NCBI GenBank assembly: GCA_016194725.1
Contig: JACQAW010000102.1
Location: 1 to 8,096, forward strand
DNA length: 8,096 nt
From: Deltaproteobacteria bacterium
Lineage (GTDB): Bacteria > Bdellovibrionota > UBA1018 > UBA923
Direction of reading: 5' to 3'
Position 1 is the first letter of the stretch. Each line of letters opens with the position of its first letter. Below, in pieces: positions 1 through 5,830 of the stretch. A program made the translations under genes and the position numbers. The notes under the pieces are model-generated. The model ran no database searches and was not told the origin of the DNA. It was given only the letters and a program-made list of their open reading frames with translations.

Positions 1-146
1 CCCATGCCATGGACTACAAGTAAAATGCGTCCGGCTCCTTCCTTGCCCTGCCAGCAATCGACAAACAGCGGCACGTCCGTTTTCGGGTTGGCGGAGCCCG
101 TACTGGTGGCTCCAGATGTAATGAGTAACGAATCTGAATGCAACAT
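1..146 (-). CDS. Alpha/beta hydrolase, N-terminal 48 codons (3' end outside window)
   Basis: An open frame runs on the minus strand from ATG at 146 to the window edge, with an in-frame stop (TGA, 149-147) directly upstream of the ATG, so this is the only ATG that opens the frame. Residues about 25-48 read VPLFVDCWQGKEG and then GRILLVVHGMG. A short polar strand with a conserved Trp, followed by a hydrophobic strand ending in HGxG, is the start of Hydrolase_4 / monoacylglycerol-lipase-like alpha/beta hydrolases, where HG forms the oxyanion hole. The catalytic Ser, Asp and His would lie outside the window. No signal peptide or strong Shine-Dalgarno sequence is visible. The gene is divergent from the GYF_2-PilZ gene, so the 147-236 gap should carry both promoters. 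The family call rests on one motif and is moderately sure. Confidence 0.6.
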   Translation of the reverse strand, partial: MLHSDSLLITSGATSTGSANPKTDVPLFVDCWQGKEGAGRILLVVHGM

Positions 147-236
147 TCATTTGAGCTAACATTGGCAAGTTACAAAAGCAACGGACCTGGGCAGCCTGAG
201 CTTGAAACCCAAAGCAATCCAAGTGAAAATAGCCGT

Positions 237-1241
237 ATGGAAAACACCAGCCCATTTCTCTTCGACAATACTGACGAGAAGTTCTTTCTGGCCCTCAAAG
301 GCCGGGCGGTGGGACCGCTGACCGCGCAAGAGGTCTACGACAAGTTCAAAACGGGCGAAGCTGGCCTGCTGCACTATTTCTGGCGCGAGGGCTGGAACGA
401 CTGGAAGCGCGTTTGCGATGACCGCGAGTTCGCGGTTCTGGTTCCCCAGAAGCCCACCACGGCCAGTATCAATCACATTCGCGAAAAGCTCGAAGGCAAA
501 AAGAAAAGCTCGGCCCCCCAGGCCACGGGCGATGGCGAAACGAAAAACTATTACCTGTACTTCAACAGCTCGCAGTACGGCCCGTTTTCGAAGGCCGAGC
601 TGGTGCACGTGCTGAAGAGCCACAAGCTGGGAAGGTCGGCGTATCTTTGGATGCCAGGCTGGCCCAACTGGAAGCGCCTGTCAGAGATCGAGGAATTTTC
701 CAAATTCATGGCGCCCCCCGCCCCGATGCCCGACCTGGAAAACAGCGACGACACCCGCGGCAGCGAGCCCCGGGTTTTCAAGAAAAAGGGCCGCGGCAAG
801 ACTGGAAGGATTGAACGTACCCGAGATAGTATCGAGCCCACCCGAGACAGCGTTGAGCGCACCAAAGAAAGCATTGAACGCACTATCGGCGCGCGCATGA
901 ATTCCGATGCCGGCTTTGATGCGAGCAACAAGCGCCGCGCACCCCGCCGGCCGCTGGTGGCGCGTCTGTTTTTACATAATGACAAGGACGTCATTATTGC
1001 CGTTTGCCGGGATATTTCGGTGGGTGGAATGCAGGTTTTGACCGATCGCATTCCGGGGCCCGTGGGCTCGATGATCAAGCTGAACGTCAGCCCGGGCGAC
1101 CCCACCAAGGTTAAGGGGTTTGTCGCCGAGGGTGAAATTGTCCGAGTGCTGGAAGACGGCCGGGGATTTTCGTTTCGCTTCCGAAAAATTACGGATGAAG
1201 CGCGACGCGCGATTGAACGCTACATCCATTCCGACAGCTGA
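237..1241 (+). CDS. GYF_2-GYF_2-PilZ domain protein (probable cyclic-di-GMP effector)
   Basis: This 334-residue cytoplasmic protein has three domains. Residues 16-59 and about 104-151 are two GYF_2 (DUF4339-type) modules, each with the pattern G..GP......G.......W..GW..WK. Residues about 233-330 form a PilZ domain with both cyclic-di-GMP-binding motifs: RxxxR (RRAPR, 233-237) and DxSxxG (D259, S261, G264). A charged linker between them contains a heptad repeat (residues 192-219). GYF-type domains bind peptides or partner proteins and PilZ binds cyclic-di-GMP, so a signal-dependent scaffold or adaptor is the likely role (inference). An in-frame ATG at 138 would add 33 polar residues, but it would overlap the start of the divergent hydrolase and those residues resemble no domain. 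I therefore prefer ATG 237, although its ribosome site (AAGTGA) is weak. The SGNH gene follows in the same direction after 33 bp, probably co-transcribed. Confidence 0.88.
   Translation: MENTSPFLFDNTDEKFFLALKGRAVGPLTAQEVYDKFKTGEAGLLHYFWREGWNDWKRVCDDREFAVLVPQKPTTASINHIREKLEGKKKSSAPQATGDGETKNYYLYFNSSQYGPFSKAELVHVLKSHKLGRSAYLWMPGWPNWKRLSEIEEFSKFMAPPAPMPDLENSDDTRGSEPRVFKKKGRGKTGRIERTRDSIEPTRDSVERTKESIERTIGARMNSDAGFDASNKRRAPRRPLVARLFLHNDKDVIIAVCRDISVGGMQVLTDRIPGPVGSMIKLNVSPGDPTKVKGFVAEGEIVRVLEDGRGFSFRFRKITDEARRAIERYIHSDS
810..893 (+). repeat. 21-bp in-frame tandem repeat (four copies) coding a heptad linker
   Basis: Four consecutive 21-bp units (810-830, 831-851, 852-872, 873-893) encode IERTRDS, IEPTRDS, VERTKES and IERTIGA. 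The units are in codon phase and have drifted at the DNA level, while the protein pattern (I/V)E-x-T-(R/K)-(D/E)-S is kept in the first three. The fourth keeps only its first half. The repeat lies between the second GYF_2 domain and PilZ and probably forms a charged helix or spacer. Confidence 0.85.
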
Positions 1242-1274
1242 GCTCAATTCTCGTTATTGCGTTTAAAGTGTACT

Positions 1275-2444
1275 ATGACTACCGTGGAGAGAAAAAGATT
1301 CGTTCCTCTTTTAAAGCCGTGGCTCTTCGTGGCCCTTACCGCGCTGAGCGCGGTTGCGCTCGTCGAACTTTTCTCGCTCACCCTGATTCGGCTCAGGCTG
1401 GGGCGCCTCGAGTCGCCGGAAACGTTTTTTCATTCCTACCTGGCCACGCCCGCGCATCACCACGCTGAGCATTGCAGGCGCCCCAACATCAATGCCTTCG
1501 GGCTGGCAGGACCCGAATTGCCCTTGCGCAAAAACCCGGCAGCTTACGTCGTGCTGGTCGTGGGTGGCTCGGTAGCCGAACAGTTCATGGAAAGCCGGCC
1601 TGGGCACCCGCCCGCGCTCGAAACCCTGCTCAACGCGTCCTATCGTTCACCCACTGGAAAACCCTTCGAAGTCATCAACGGCGCCATTGCGGCCGGGGCG
1701 CAGCCCATGCAGGCCATTTCGTTTTTGCTGCTGCATGACCTTGCTGACGCGGTAATAGGGTTGGAGGGTTATAACGAATTGGGTAACTATGGCAGCGACA
1801 ATCGAATTGAGGCGCCCGCCCGCATCTGGGACGAGCTGCAGGCTGCAGGCTATGGCGACTACCGGCAAATGCTGGCGCAAAAGGCATCCCATGAGTTTTA
1901 CGCTTTTGCCCGCGATCATTTTCCGATGTCACGCTCTTATACCGGGTTTGCCCTGGCCTATGGCCTGGTGGCCCTGGTCGACGAGGCTGCCCGCCATGGC
2001 CAGGAGATTGTGGCCTCGGCCATACCCGGCTTGCCGCCAGAGCTTGGGGCGGAAGAGCGCAAAAGCTTTTTCAGGGAACAGTATGCGAAGTACCTGGGCG
2101 CGATCGACGCGATTGCCAAACACCGCCAGATGAAAGCAGCGTTCTTTTTTCAGCCCGTTCCTGCCTTCGACAAGCAACTCACTCCCGCCGAGCGCGCCGT
2201 CGTGGGTGACCTGGCCTATGGCCCTCTCTATCGTGAAATGGTCACGGGAATGCTGGTGTTTCGTCGCTCGGGCCTTCCGGTTTTCCCCTTGCTTGACGCG
2301 TTCAAGAGCTACCGGGGCGCTCTTTACGTCGACCCCATCCATGTGCGCACCAACCCCGGCAATGAGCTTTTGGCCGGCGCCATGGTCCGGCGCCTGGTCT
2401 CGGCCTGGGGCCTGAAAAAGCTTTCAGAAAGTGGTTCCCGGTAG
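1275..2444 (+). CDS. Membrane-anchored SGNH/GDSL-hydrolase-like protein
   Basis: The protein is 389 residues if started at ATG 1275. A TTG at 1257 would add six residues, and neither start has a strong ribosome site. Basic residues (KRF, KPW) precede one hydrophobic helix at about residues 13-32, so the protein probably has an N-in signal anchor with the enzyme domain in the periplasm. The SGNH blocks are in order: a strand ending VVGGS with Ser99 in the nucleophile position (GGS instead of GDS), VINGA (133-137) as block II, GYN (Gly165, Asn167) as block III, and DPIH (Asp353, His356) as block V. The expected Ser-Asp-His set is therefore present. Such proteins often deacylate or acylate envelope polysaccharides or lipids, but the substrate cannot be read from the sequence. 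It follows the GYF_2-PilZ gene by 33 bp and converges on the next gene. Confidence 0.8.
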   Translation: MTTVERKRFVPLLKPWLFVALTALSAVALVELFSLTLIRLRLGRLESPETFFHSYLATPAHHHAEHCRRPNINAFGLAGPELPLRKNPAAYVVLVVGGSVAEQFMESRPGHPPALETLLNASYRSPTGKPFEVINGAIAAGAQPMQAISFLLLHDLADAVIGLEGYNELGNYGSDNRIEAPARIWDELQAAGYGDYRQMLAQKASHEFYAFARDHFPMSRSYTGFALAYGLVALVDEAARHGQEIVASAIPGLPPELGAEERKSFFREQYAKYLGAIDAIAKHRQMKAAFFFQPVPAFDKQLTPAERAVVGDLAYGPLYREMVTGMLVFRRSGLPVFPLLDAFKSYRGALYVDPIHVRTNPGNELLAGAMVRRLVSAWGLKKLSESGSR

Positions 2445-2451
2445 ATACCGG
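2438..2451. terminator. Small palindrome between convergent genes (possible two-way hairpin)
   Basis: CCGGTA-GA-TACCGG is a perfect inverted repeat that overlaps the stop codon of the SGNH gene and lies in the 15-bp gap before the convergent barrel gene ends. A second, imperfectly isolated repeat, CTGAAA-AAGC-TTTCAG (2412-2427), lies just upstream in the coding end. Neither is followed by a T-run on either strand, so intrinsic termination is only a weak possibility. Position is the main argument. Confidence 0.25.
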
Positions 2452-2459
2452 CAACCAGC

Positions 2460-3461
2460 TCAGGGTTTCTTGCCGCTGGCCCCGAAGCGAACTTCAAGGC
2501 CACCGAAGAAGGATCCGATGTTGCGGTTATCGGCCCGGGAATCTCCTGCGGCCGCGCCGGAAAGCGCGCCTTCGCGCGTGTAGTCGCCCTTCAGGAAGTA
2601 ACCCAGCTGCACGGTCCCGTCGCTGTTCACGGGGAAGACCTGCGAGAAGTCCAGCGTGGCATGGTCGGTGTCACCAGCTTTGCCAAAGTCAAACACGTGC
2701 TCGTAATCAGCCTGCACGCGTACGCTTCCGCATGCCAGCATGGCCTCAGCGCCTGCTGCCGGCTTGACGAAGTCATCCAGGTTGGCTCCCCATTTTTTCT
2801 CGGACTGCGCACGGTTGTCGAACACGCCAAAGGCCGCCTTTGCGAACAGATGCACGATGCACTTGTCGCCGATCGTGAACATCGTTCCAATGAAGGCCAC
2901 GGGCAGCTGAACTTTCAGGTAAGAATCGATACGCGGGTCGACTGCGCCACGGCCGGCGATGTCCAGGCCCACGCCGCCCCAGATGATGTGGCCCTTGTCG
3001 ATGGGCATGCGATATTGGATTTTGGCGTTGCCTTGCGCGTAAGCGAAAATACCGCCTTGCGTGCCGGCCACCTGCGCGCCAACCTGAATGCCGGTCCTGC
3101 CTCCATCCATGAACATCACCACGCCTACGCCGCCACCATTATTATACCCGCCGTTGTCGGCAGTCGAAGCATAGCCACCCTGAATCTCATATTGAGGGGC
3201 GGGCGTAATCATGAGGCCGGGGTCTTTAATGTCGCCGTTTGGTGTCGAGCCCGGTGGCACTGGCGGATTCGTGGGATCGGGGTACTGGTCTGTGGGGCCG
3301 CTCACAGTAGGACTTCCTGCAACCGTATTATTGAATATCTGCTGATCCCAGGGATCATGCTTGCCTTGTGTCTGTTGGGTCTGTTGCGCAAAAGCAGCAA
3401 CCGAAGCGAGCGTGACGCCGAACAACAGCAACGAGAGAGAACCAGCAACAGGGCGCAACAT
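2460..3461 (-). CDS. Exported protein, probable outer-membrane beta-barrel, family not recognised
   Basis: The start is ATG 3461 (333 residues): GGAGG lies 5 nt upstream, whereas the in-frame ATG at 3473 overlaps that ribosome site and has none of its own. Residues 1-26 form a clear signal peptide (MLRP, hydrophobic core, ASVAAFAQ, cut near AFA-Q). A low-complexity segment rich in Gln, Pro, Gly, Asn and Thr follows (about 27-90). After it come repeated short amphipathic strands (for example GVGVVMFMD, TGIQVGAQV, YLKVQLPVAFI, VRVQADYEHVF, VQLGYFLKGDY), ending in FFGGLEVRFG plus a basic tail. Alternating strands and a late aromatic strand suggest a barrel in the outer membrane (inference). Two cysteines are present in the mature part. 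I recognise no named family. It has its own promoter in the 3474-3540 AT-rich region. Confidence 0.75.
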   Translation of the reverse strand: MLRPVAGSLSLLLFGVTLASVAAFAQQTQQTQGKHDPWDQQIFNNTVAGSPTVSGPTDQYPDPTNPPVPPGSTPNGDIKDPGLMITPAPQYEIQGGYASTADNGGYNNGGGVGVVMFMDGGRTGIQVGAQVAGTQGGIFAYAQGNAKIQYRMPIDKGHIIWGGVGLDIAGRGAVDPRIDSYLKVQLPVAFIGTMFTIGDKCIVHLFAKAAFGVFDNRAQSEKKWGANLDDFVKPAAGAEAMLACGSVRVQADYEHVFDFGKAGDTDHATLDFSQVFPVNSDGTVQLGYFLKGDYTREGALSGAAAGDSRADNRNIGSFFGGLEVRFGASGKKP

Positions 3462-3466
3462 AGAAG

Positions 3467-3471
3467 CCTCC
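3467..3471 (-). promoter_or_regulatory. Ribosome binding site that fixes the barrel-gene start at 3461
   Basis: GGAGG on the minus strand, 5 nt before ATG 3461. The alternative ATG at 3473 contains part of the same sequence downstream of itself and is therefore unlikely to be used. Confidence 0.8.
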
Positions 3472-3490
3472 ATTAAAACTAACGGAGGGA

Positions 3491-3520
3491 TTTATACCAT
3501 AAAATGACGCAAAGTGTTAT
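3491..3520 (-). promoter_or_regulatory. Predicted sigma-70-type promoter with extended -10 for the barrel gene
   Basis: On the minus strand ATAACA (3520-3515, 4 of 6 to TTGACA) is separated by 18 bp from TATAAA (3496-3491, 5 of 6). The -10 is preceded by TGG, giving an extended -10 (TGnTATAAA). Transcription would begin near 3484 and leave a leader of about 22 nt that contains the GGAGG ribosome site. A second -10-like TATAAT at 3531-3526 has no matching -35. The surrounding 3474-3540 is clearly more AT-rich than the neighbouring genes. Confidence 0.55.
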
Positions 3521-3531
3521 AGTCAATTATA
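3518..3531. promoter_or_regulatory. Imperfect palindrome overlapping the barrel promoter (candidate operator)
   Basis: TATAGTCAATTATA is an inverted repeat with 5 of 7 base pairs symmetric (TATA arms plus an inner T/A pair). It overlaps the upstream edge of the predicted -35 of the barrel gene. A regulator bound here could affect that promoter. No regulator family can be assigned. Confidence 0.25.
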
Positions 3532-3644
3532 GGCAAGTTTCGCGCGCCGAAGTCGCTGTCTAACAAATTGACACCTGTACCGGCCCCTGCCCGCAATCGA
3601 AACTCCGCCCCGCACATCCTGCTTGAAATCAAGCCCCCGCCGCT

Positions 3645-3661
3645 CTGGCACGGGCATTGCT
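3645..3661 (+). promoter_or_regulatory. Sigma-54 (RpoN) -24/-12 promoter for the vWA lipoprotein gene
   Basis: CTGGCACGGGCATTGCT matches every specified position of the sigma-54 consensus YTGGCACGRNNNTTGCW. GG (3647-3648) and GC (3659-3660) are separated by exactly 10 bp, as sigma-54 requires. Transcription would start about 12 nt past the GC, near 3672, leaving a leader of about 15 nt that contains GAGGAAG and ends at ATG 3687. The placement of promoter, ribosome site and start codon therefore fits. Sigma-54 promoters need an AAA+ enhancer-binding protein, usually bound 80-150 bp upstream. An inverted TGTC-N9-GACA at 3557-3573 lies at about that distance, but its role is a guess. Confidence 0.85.
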
Positions 3662-3686
3662 CTACTATGGCCCGAGGAAGTAGTTT

Positions 3687-4892
3687 ATGTTGAAGCCATA
3701 CCAGAGTTCTGTTGAGACTTGTTTGCGCGCATCTGCAGTTGCCATGATGATCGCCGGGTTCGCCGGGGCGTTCTCAGGCTGCGCCAAACAGCAGTTCGTA
3801 AAAGAGCAGTTCACGGCCAGCGCCAGCGCGGTTGGCTTTCGGTACCTGCCGGCGAAGGTGGACATTCTCATGGTGCCCGACAACACGGGCTCGATTAACA
3901 GCGTTTTCTCGACGGTACAGAGCCAGCTCTCGGGCTTCGTTTCGGGCCTCCAGGGCCAATACTGGGACTACCACGTCGGCCGCTCGCCGGTTTACTACCC
4001 AGCCAACACTCCCCGCAGCGTAGGCAACCCCGTGCTCGTCAACGGCGACTACAACACCAACGTGCTGCCCGATGGCACCACTGTAGCAGCCTCGGGCATC
4101 GTGCCCTCGGACCGCGCGACGACCAACCTCAATAACTTTCCGATTCTGCAGAGCGTGTTTCAGACCGGCAACGGCGACAACACGTTTTCGAATACGTACA
4201 GCGCGCTGGCCAACGCCCAGAACGACACGTACACGAACTTTCTGCGCCAGGACGCCTTGCTTGCCGTTATCGTCATGACGAACGGCTACGACATCACCGT
4301 GTCGGACCAGTACGGCAACATCAGCGGCGCGGGCTCGTCGAACTTGCAAATGTACGCCAACCAGCTCATCGGCCTCAAAGGCACGGCCAAGCTGGTGCGT
4401 TTTTACGCGGTCGCCTCGTATGGCGTCACCACCAACGACCCGTACTGCGGAACTTCTTATTCGGGTAACAGCTACTTCGGAATCAACCAGTACATCCTGG
4501 GCCTTCCCAAGTTCGATGGTCTCGGCAACCCGATTTCGAATATCTGCAACTCGGCGGCGATGGCCAACGTCCTGTCTGATATTCAGACCAACTTGAATAT
4601 CGTCAAGCAGAGCTACATCTACTCGAATCTGGTGCTGACCGATCAGCCGGTCGTCTCCTCGATTCAGCTCACGAAGAACGGCGCGGCTGTTCCTCAGGAT
4701 GATACCAACGGCTGGAGCTACAAAGGCCTTGAGACCGTCTACACGGTCACGGGCATTCAGGACCAGAGCACGGGCGTGATTACGCAGCTCAGCCCTGGCT
4801 TGAACCAGCGGACGGGGTATGTCATTCAGCTCAATGGCGCTGCCAAGATGGTCGGCTCGGATACGCCGAACCTGGTCTACGAAAAACAGTAA
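3687..4892 (+). CDS. Von Willebrand factor A-like surface lipoprotein
   Basis: This 401-residue protein starts at ATG 3687, 6 nt after GAGGAAG. Residues 1-31 are a lipoprotein signal with lipobox FSGC, so Cys32 is the lipidated residue. The +2 residue is Ala, which favours outer-membrane sorting by the usual rule. The mature part opens with a vWA-type strand and metal-site motif, VDILMVPDNTGS (D65-x-T67-x-S69, a DxTxS form of DxSxS). The strand ALLAVIVMTNGYD (to D202) is where family members often carry TDEDD, so the third metal-site position looks changed here. Two cysteines, 254 and 287, could pair. The C-terminal part has a Trp-Ser-Tyr segment and a final strand, GYVIQLNGAAKM, like the accessory beta-domain of such lipoproteins. 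The protein is rich in Asn, Ser, Thr and Gly. A metal-dependent adhesin-like role outside the cell is inferred. Expression is probably sigma-54 dependent. Confidence 0.8.
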   Translation: MLKPYQSSVETCLRASAVAMMIAGFAGAFSGCAKQQFVKEQFTASASAVGFRYLPAKVDILMVPDNTGSINSVFSTVQSQLSGFVSGLQGQYWDYHVGRSPVYYPANTPRSVGNPVLVNGDYNTNVLPDGTTVAASGIVPSDRATTNLNNFPILQSVFQTGNGDNTFSNTYSALANAQNDTYTNFLRQDALLAVIVMTNGYDITVSDQYGNISGAGSSNLQMYANQLIGLKGTAKLVRFYAVASYGVTTNDPYCGTSYSGNSYFGINQYILGLPKFDGLGNPISNICNSAAMANVLSDIQTNLNIVKQSYIYSNLVLTDQPVVSSIQLTKNGAAVPQDDTNGWSYKGLETVYTVTGIQDQSTGVITQLSPGLNQRTGYVIQLNGAAKMVGSDTPNLVYEKQ

Positions 4893-4933
4893 GACTGGGT
4901 TGGTGGGCTGGGGCCTTGAATTAACTTCGAGGC

Positions 4934-4995
4934 TCGGTTTATCGGTCCGGTTTGGAGTTTCGGTTTCGATAAACTGAACCCGGACCGCAAACCGA
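4934..4995. repeat. Long interrupted hairpin in intergenic DNA
   Basis: Three stems nest around a 10-nt loop: TCGGTTT (4934-4940) with AAACCGA (4989-4995); CGGTCCGG (4943-4950) with CCGGACCG (4980-4987); AGTTT (4956-4960) with AAACT (4971-4975). Small unpaired patches (AT/C and TTTGG/GAAC) separate them, giving 20 base pairs. It starts 42 bp after the lipoprotein stop. No T-run follows on either strand, so it is not a standard intrinsic terminator, but it may end or protect the lipoprotein mRNA. Confidence 0.75.
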
Positions 4996-5005
4996 CTGAA
5001 GCAGT

Positions 5006-5051
5006 ACTCCTAACTCCAAACCGACTCCAAACTCCAAACTGGACTCCAAAC
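5006..5051. repeat. Cluster of 9-bp direct repeats (ACTCCAAAC)
   Basis: ACTCCAAAC occurs at 5013-5021, 5024-5032, 5031-5039 and 5043-5051, plus a one-mismatch copy, ACTCCTAAC, at 5006-5014. Neighbouring copies overlap by AC or are spaced by 2-3 bp. The reverse complement GTTTGGAGT lies in the hairpin at 4950-4958, and the longer AACTCCAAACCG (5012-5023) is a perfect 12-bp complement of 4948-4959. Together, 4893-5126 is a 234-bp non-coding interval in which I see nothing else except a poorly defined promoter region for the gene at 5127. Confidence 0.85.
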
Positions 5052-5126
5052 CCCAGGCCGTGCAGCGCTCACAAAAAGACTTCCCCGTTCGCAACACAGC
5101 CGCGTGATGGTAGCATCGATAGCACC

Positions 5127-5830
5127 ATGCCCATCGCACTGACTCGTGACGTCCCACCCGAAATCAACAACTGCGAGCTGACTTTCATCGCCCGAAAGCC
5201 GATCGATGTGACCCTGGCTCGCACTCAGCACGCGGCCTACCAGCAGGCGTTGGCCCGCCATGGCGTTCAAGTTGTTGCCCTCCCTTGTCCGGACCAGATG
5301 CCCGACGGCGTTTTTGTCGAGGACCCCGCTGTGATTCTGGACGAAGTCGCTATCATGACCCGCATGGGCACTCCCGCTCGCCATAGCGAGGTTCAAAGCT
5401 TTTCCCAGGTCGTGGCCCGGTATCGCCCGTTGGCCTTTCGAGCCGCACCAATAAAAGCGGAGTGGAGCAGCTGACCAATATTGCCGAGCCCCTGGGCTAT
5501 ACCGTCGTCTGCGCACCGGTGCTGGGCTGCCTGCATTTTAAAACGGGCTGCTCGTACCTCGGAAAAAACACAGTGCTCGTCAACCCCGCCTGGGTCGACG
5601 CCAAAATGTTCAGAGACTTTGAAATTCTCCCTGTCGCGGCCGGCGAGCCCTTCGCGGCCAATGCCATCCTGCTTGCCGATACTGTGCTGCATCCCACGGG
5701 GTTTGCGCAAACTCAAAGCTTGCTCGTCAAACAGGGCTTTAAACTCGACCTGGTCGACATCTCTGAGCTCATGAAGGCCGAGGCGGGCCTGACCTGCATG
5801 AGTCAGATTTTCGAGGTCAGCAGCCCATGA
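5127..5830 (+). pseudogene. Dimethylarginine dimethylaminohydrolase (DDAH)-like gene broken by an internal deletion
   Basis: The 5' part (from ATG 5127) matches the DDAH-type amidinohydrolase start: NNCELTF, ARTQHAAY, and the substrate-binding PDGVFVEDPAV. It stays in family register to RYRPLA (ending 5435), then reads out of register to TGA at 5472. A frame shifted by +2 takes over at 5429 with VGLSSRTN, then GVEQL, LHFKTG (catalytic His) and GLTCMSQIFE (catalytic Cys, codon 5795-5797), ending at TGA 5830. Comparing with the family pattern I know, about 21 residues carrying the LDGGDVL segment, which contributes to substrate binding and to the catalytic triad, are missing. The two reading frames overlap in CGTTGGCC (5428-5435), which fits a deletion of 3n+1 bp between two short copies. 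The intact enzyme would cleave methylated arginine or related guanidines. This version should be inactive. Its stop overlaps the next start by ATGA. Confidence 0.85.

Noticed and set aside
138..236. N-terminal extension of the GYF_2-PilZ protein from ATG 138
   Set aside because: It would overlap the coding start of the divergent hydrolase, leave no space for that gene's promoter and add residues with no domain character.
2661..3476. 271-codon plus-strand frame opposite the barrel gene
   Set aside because: The minus strand has a signal peptide, an exact ribosome site and a promoter. The plus-strand product looks like antisense of a GC-rich gene and lacks its own signals.
3568..3573. Perfect TTGACA as a sigma-70 -35 element for the lipoprotein gene
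   Set aside because: No acceptable -10 lies 16-19 bp downstream (best is CGCAAT), and the sigma-54 site further down explains the gene better.
3774..4349. 191-codon minus-strand frame opposite the lipoprotein
   Set aside because: Its composition is dominated by Val, Arg and Ala, typical of antisense to Asn/Ser/Thr-rich coding sequence. The plus strand has lipobox, ribosome site and promoter.
5006..5051. CRISPR-like array
   Set aside because: The repeats are 9 bp with 0-3 bp spacing or overlap, no unique spacers exist and no cas gene is present.
4939..5157. 72-codon minus-strand frame across the repeat region
   Set aside because: Its sequence (ESSLEFGVGLELGV) is produced by the DNA repeats, it overlaps the start of the gene at 5127, and it has no recognisable domain.
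5127..5830. Programmed frameshift or two separate genes at the DDAH-like locus
   Set aside because: A frameshift alone would keep all family residues, but the LDGGDV segment is absent in every frame. The second half has no start with a ribosome site (GTG 5462 lies inside a conserved motif).
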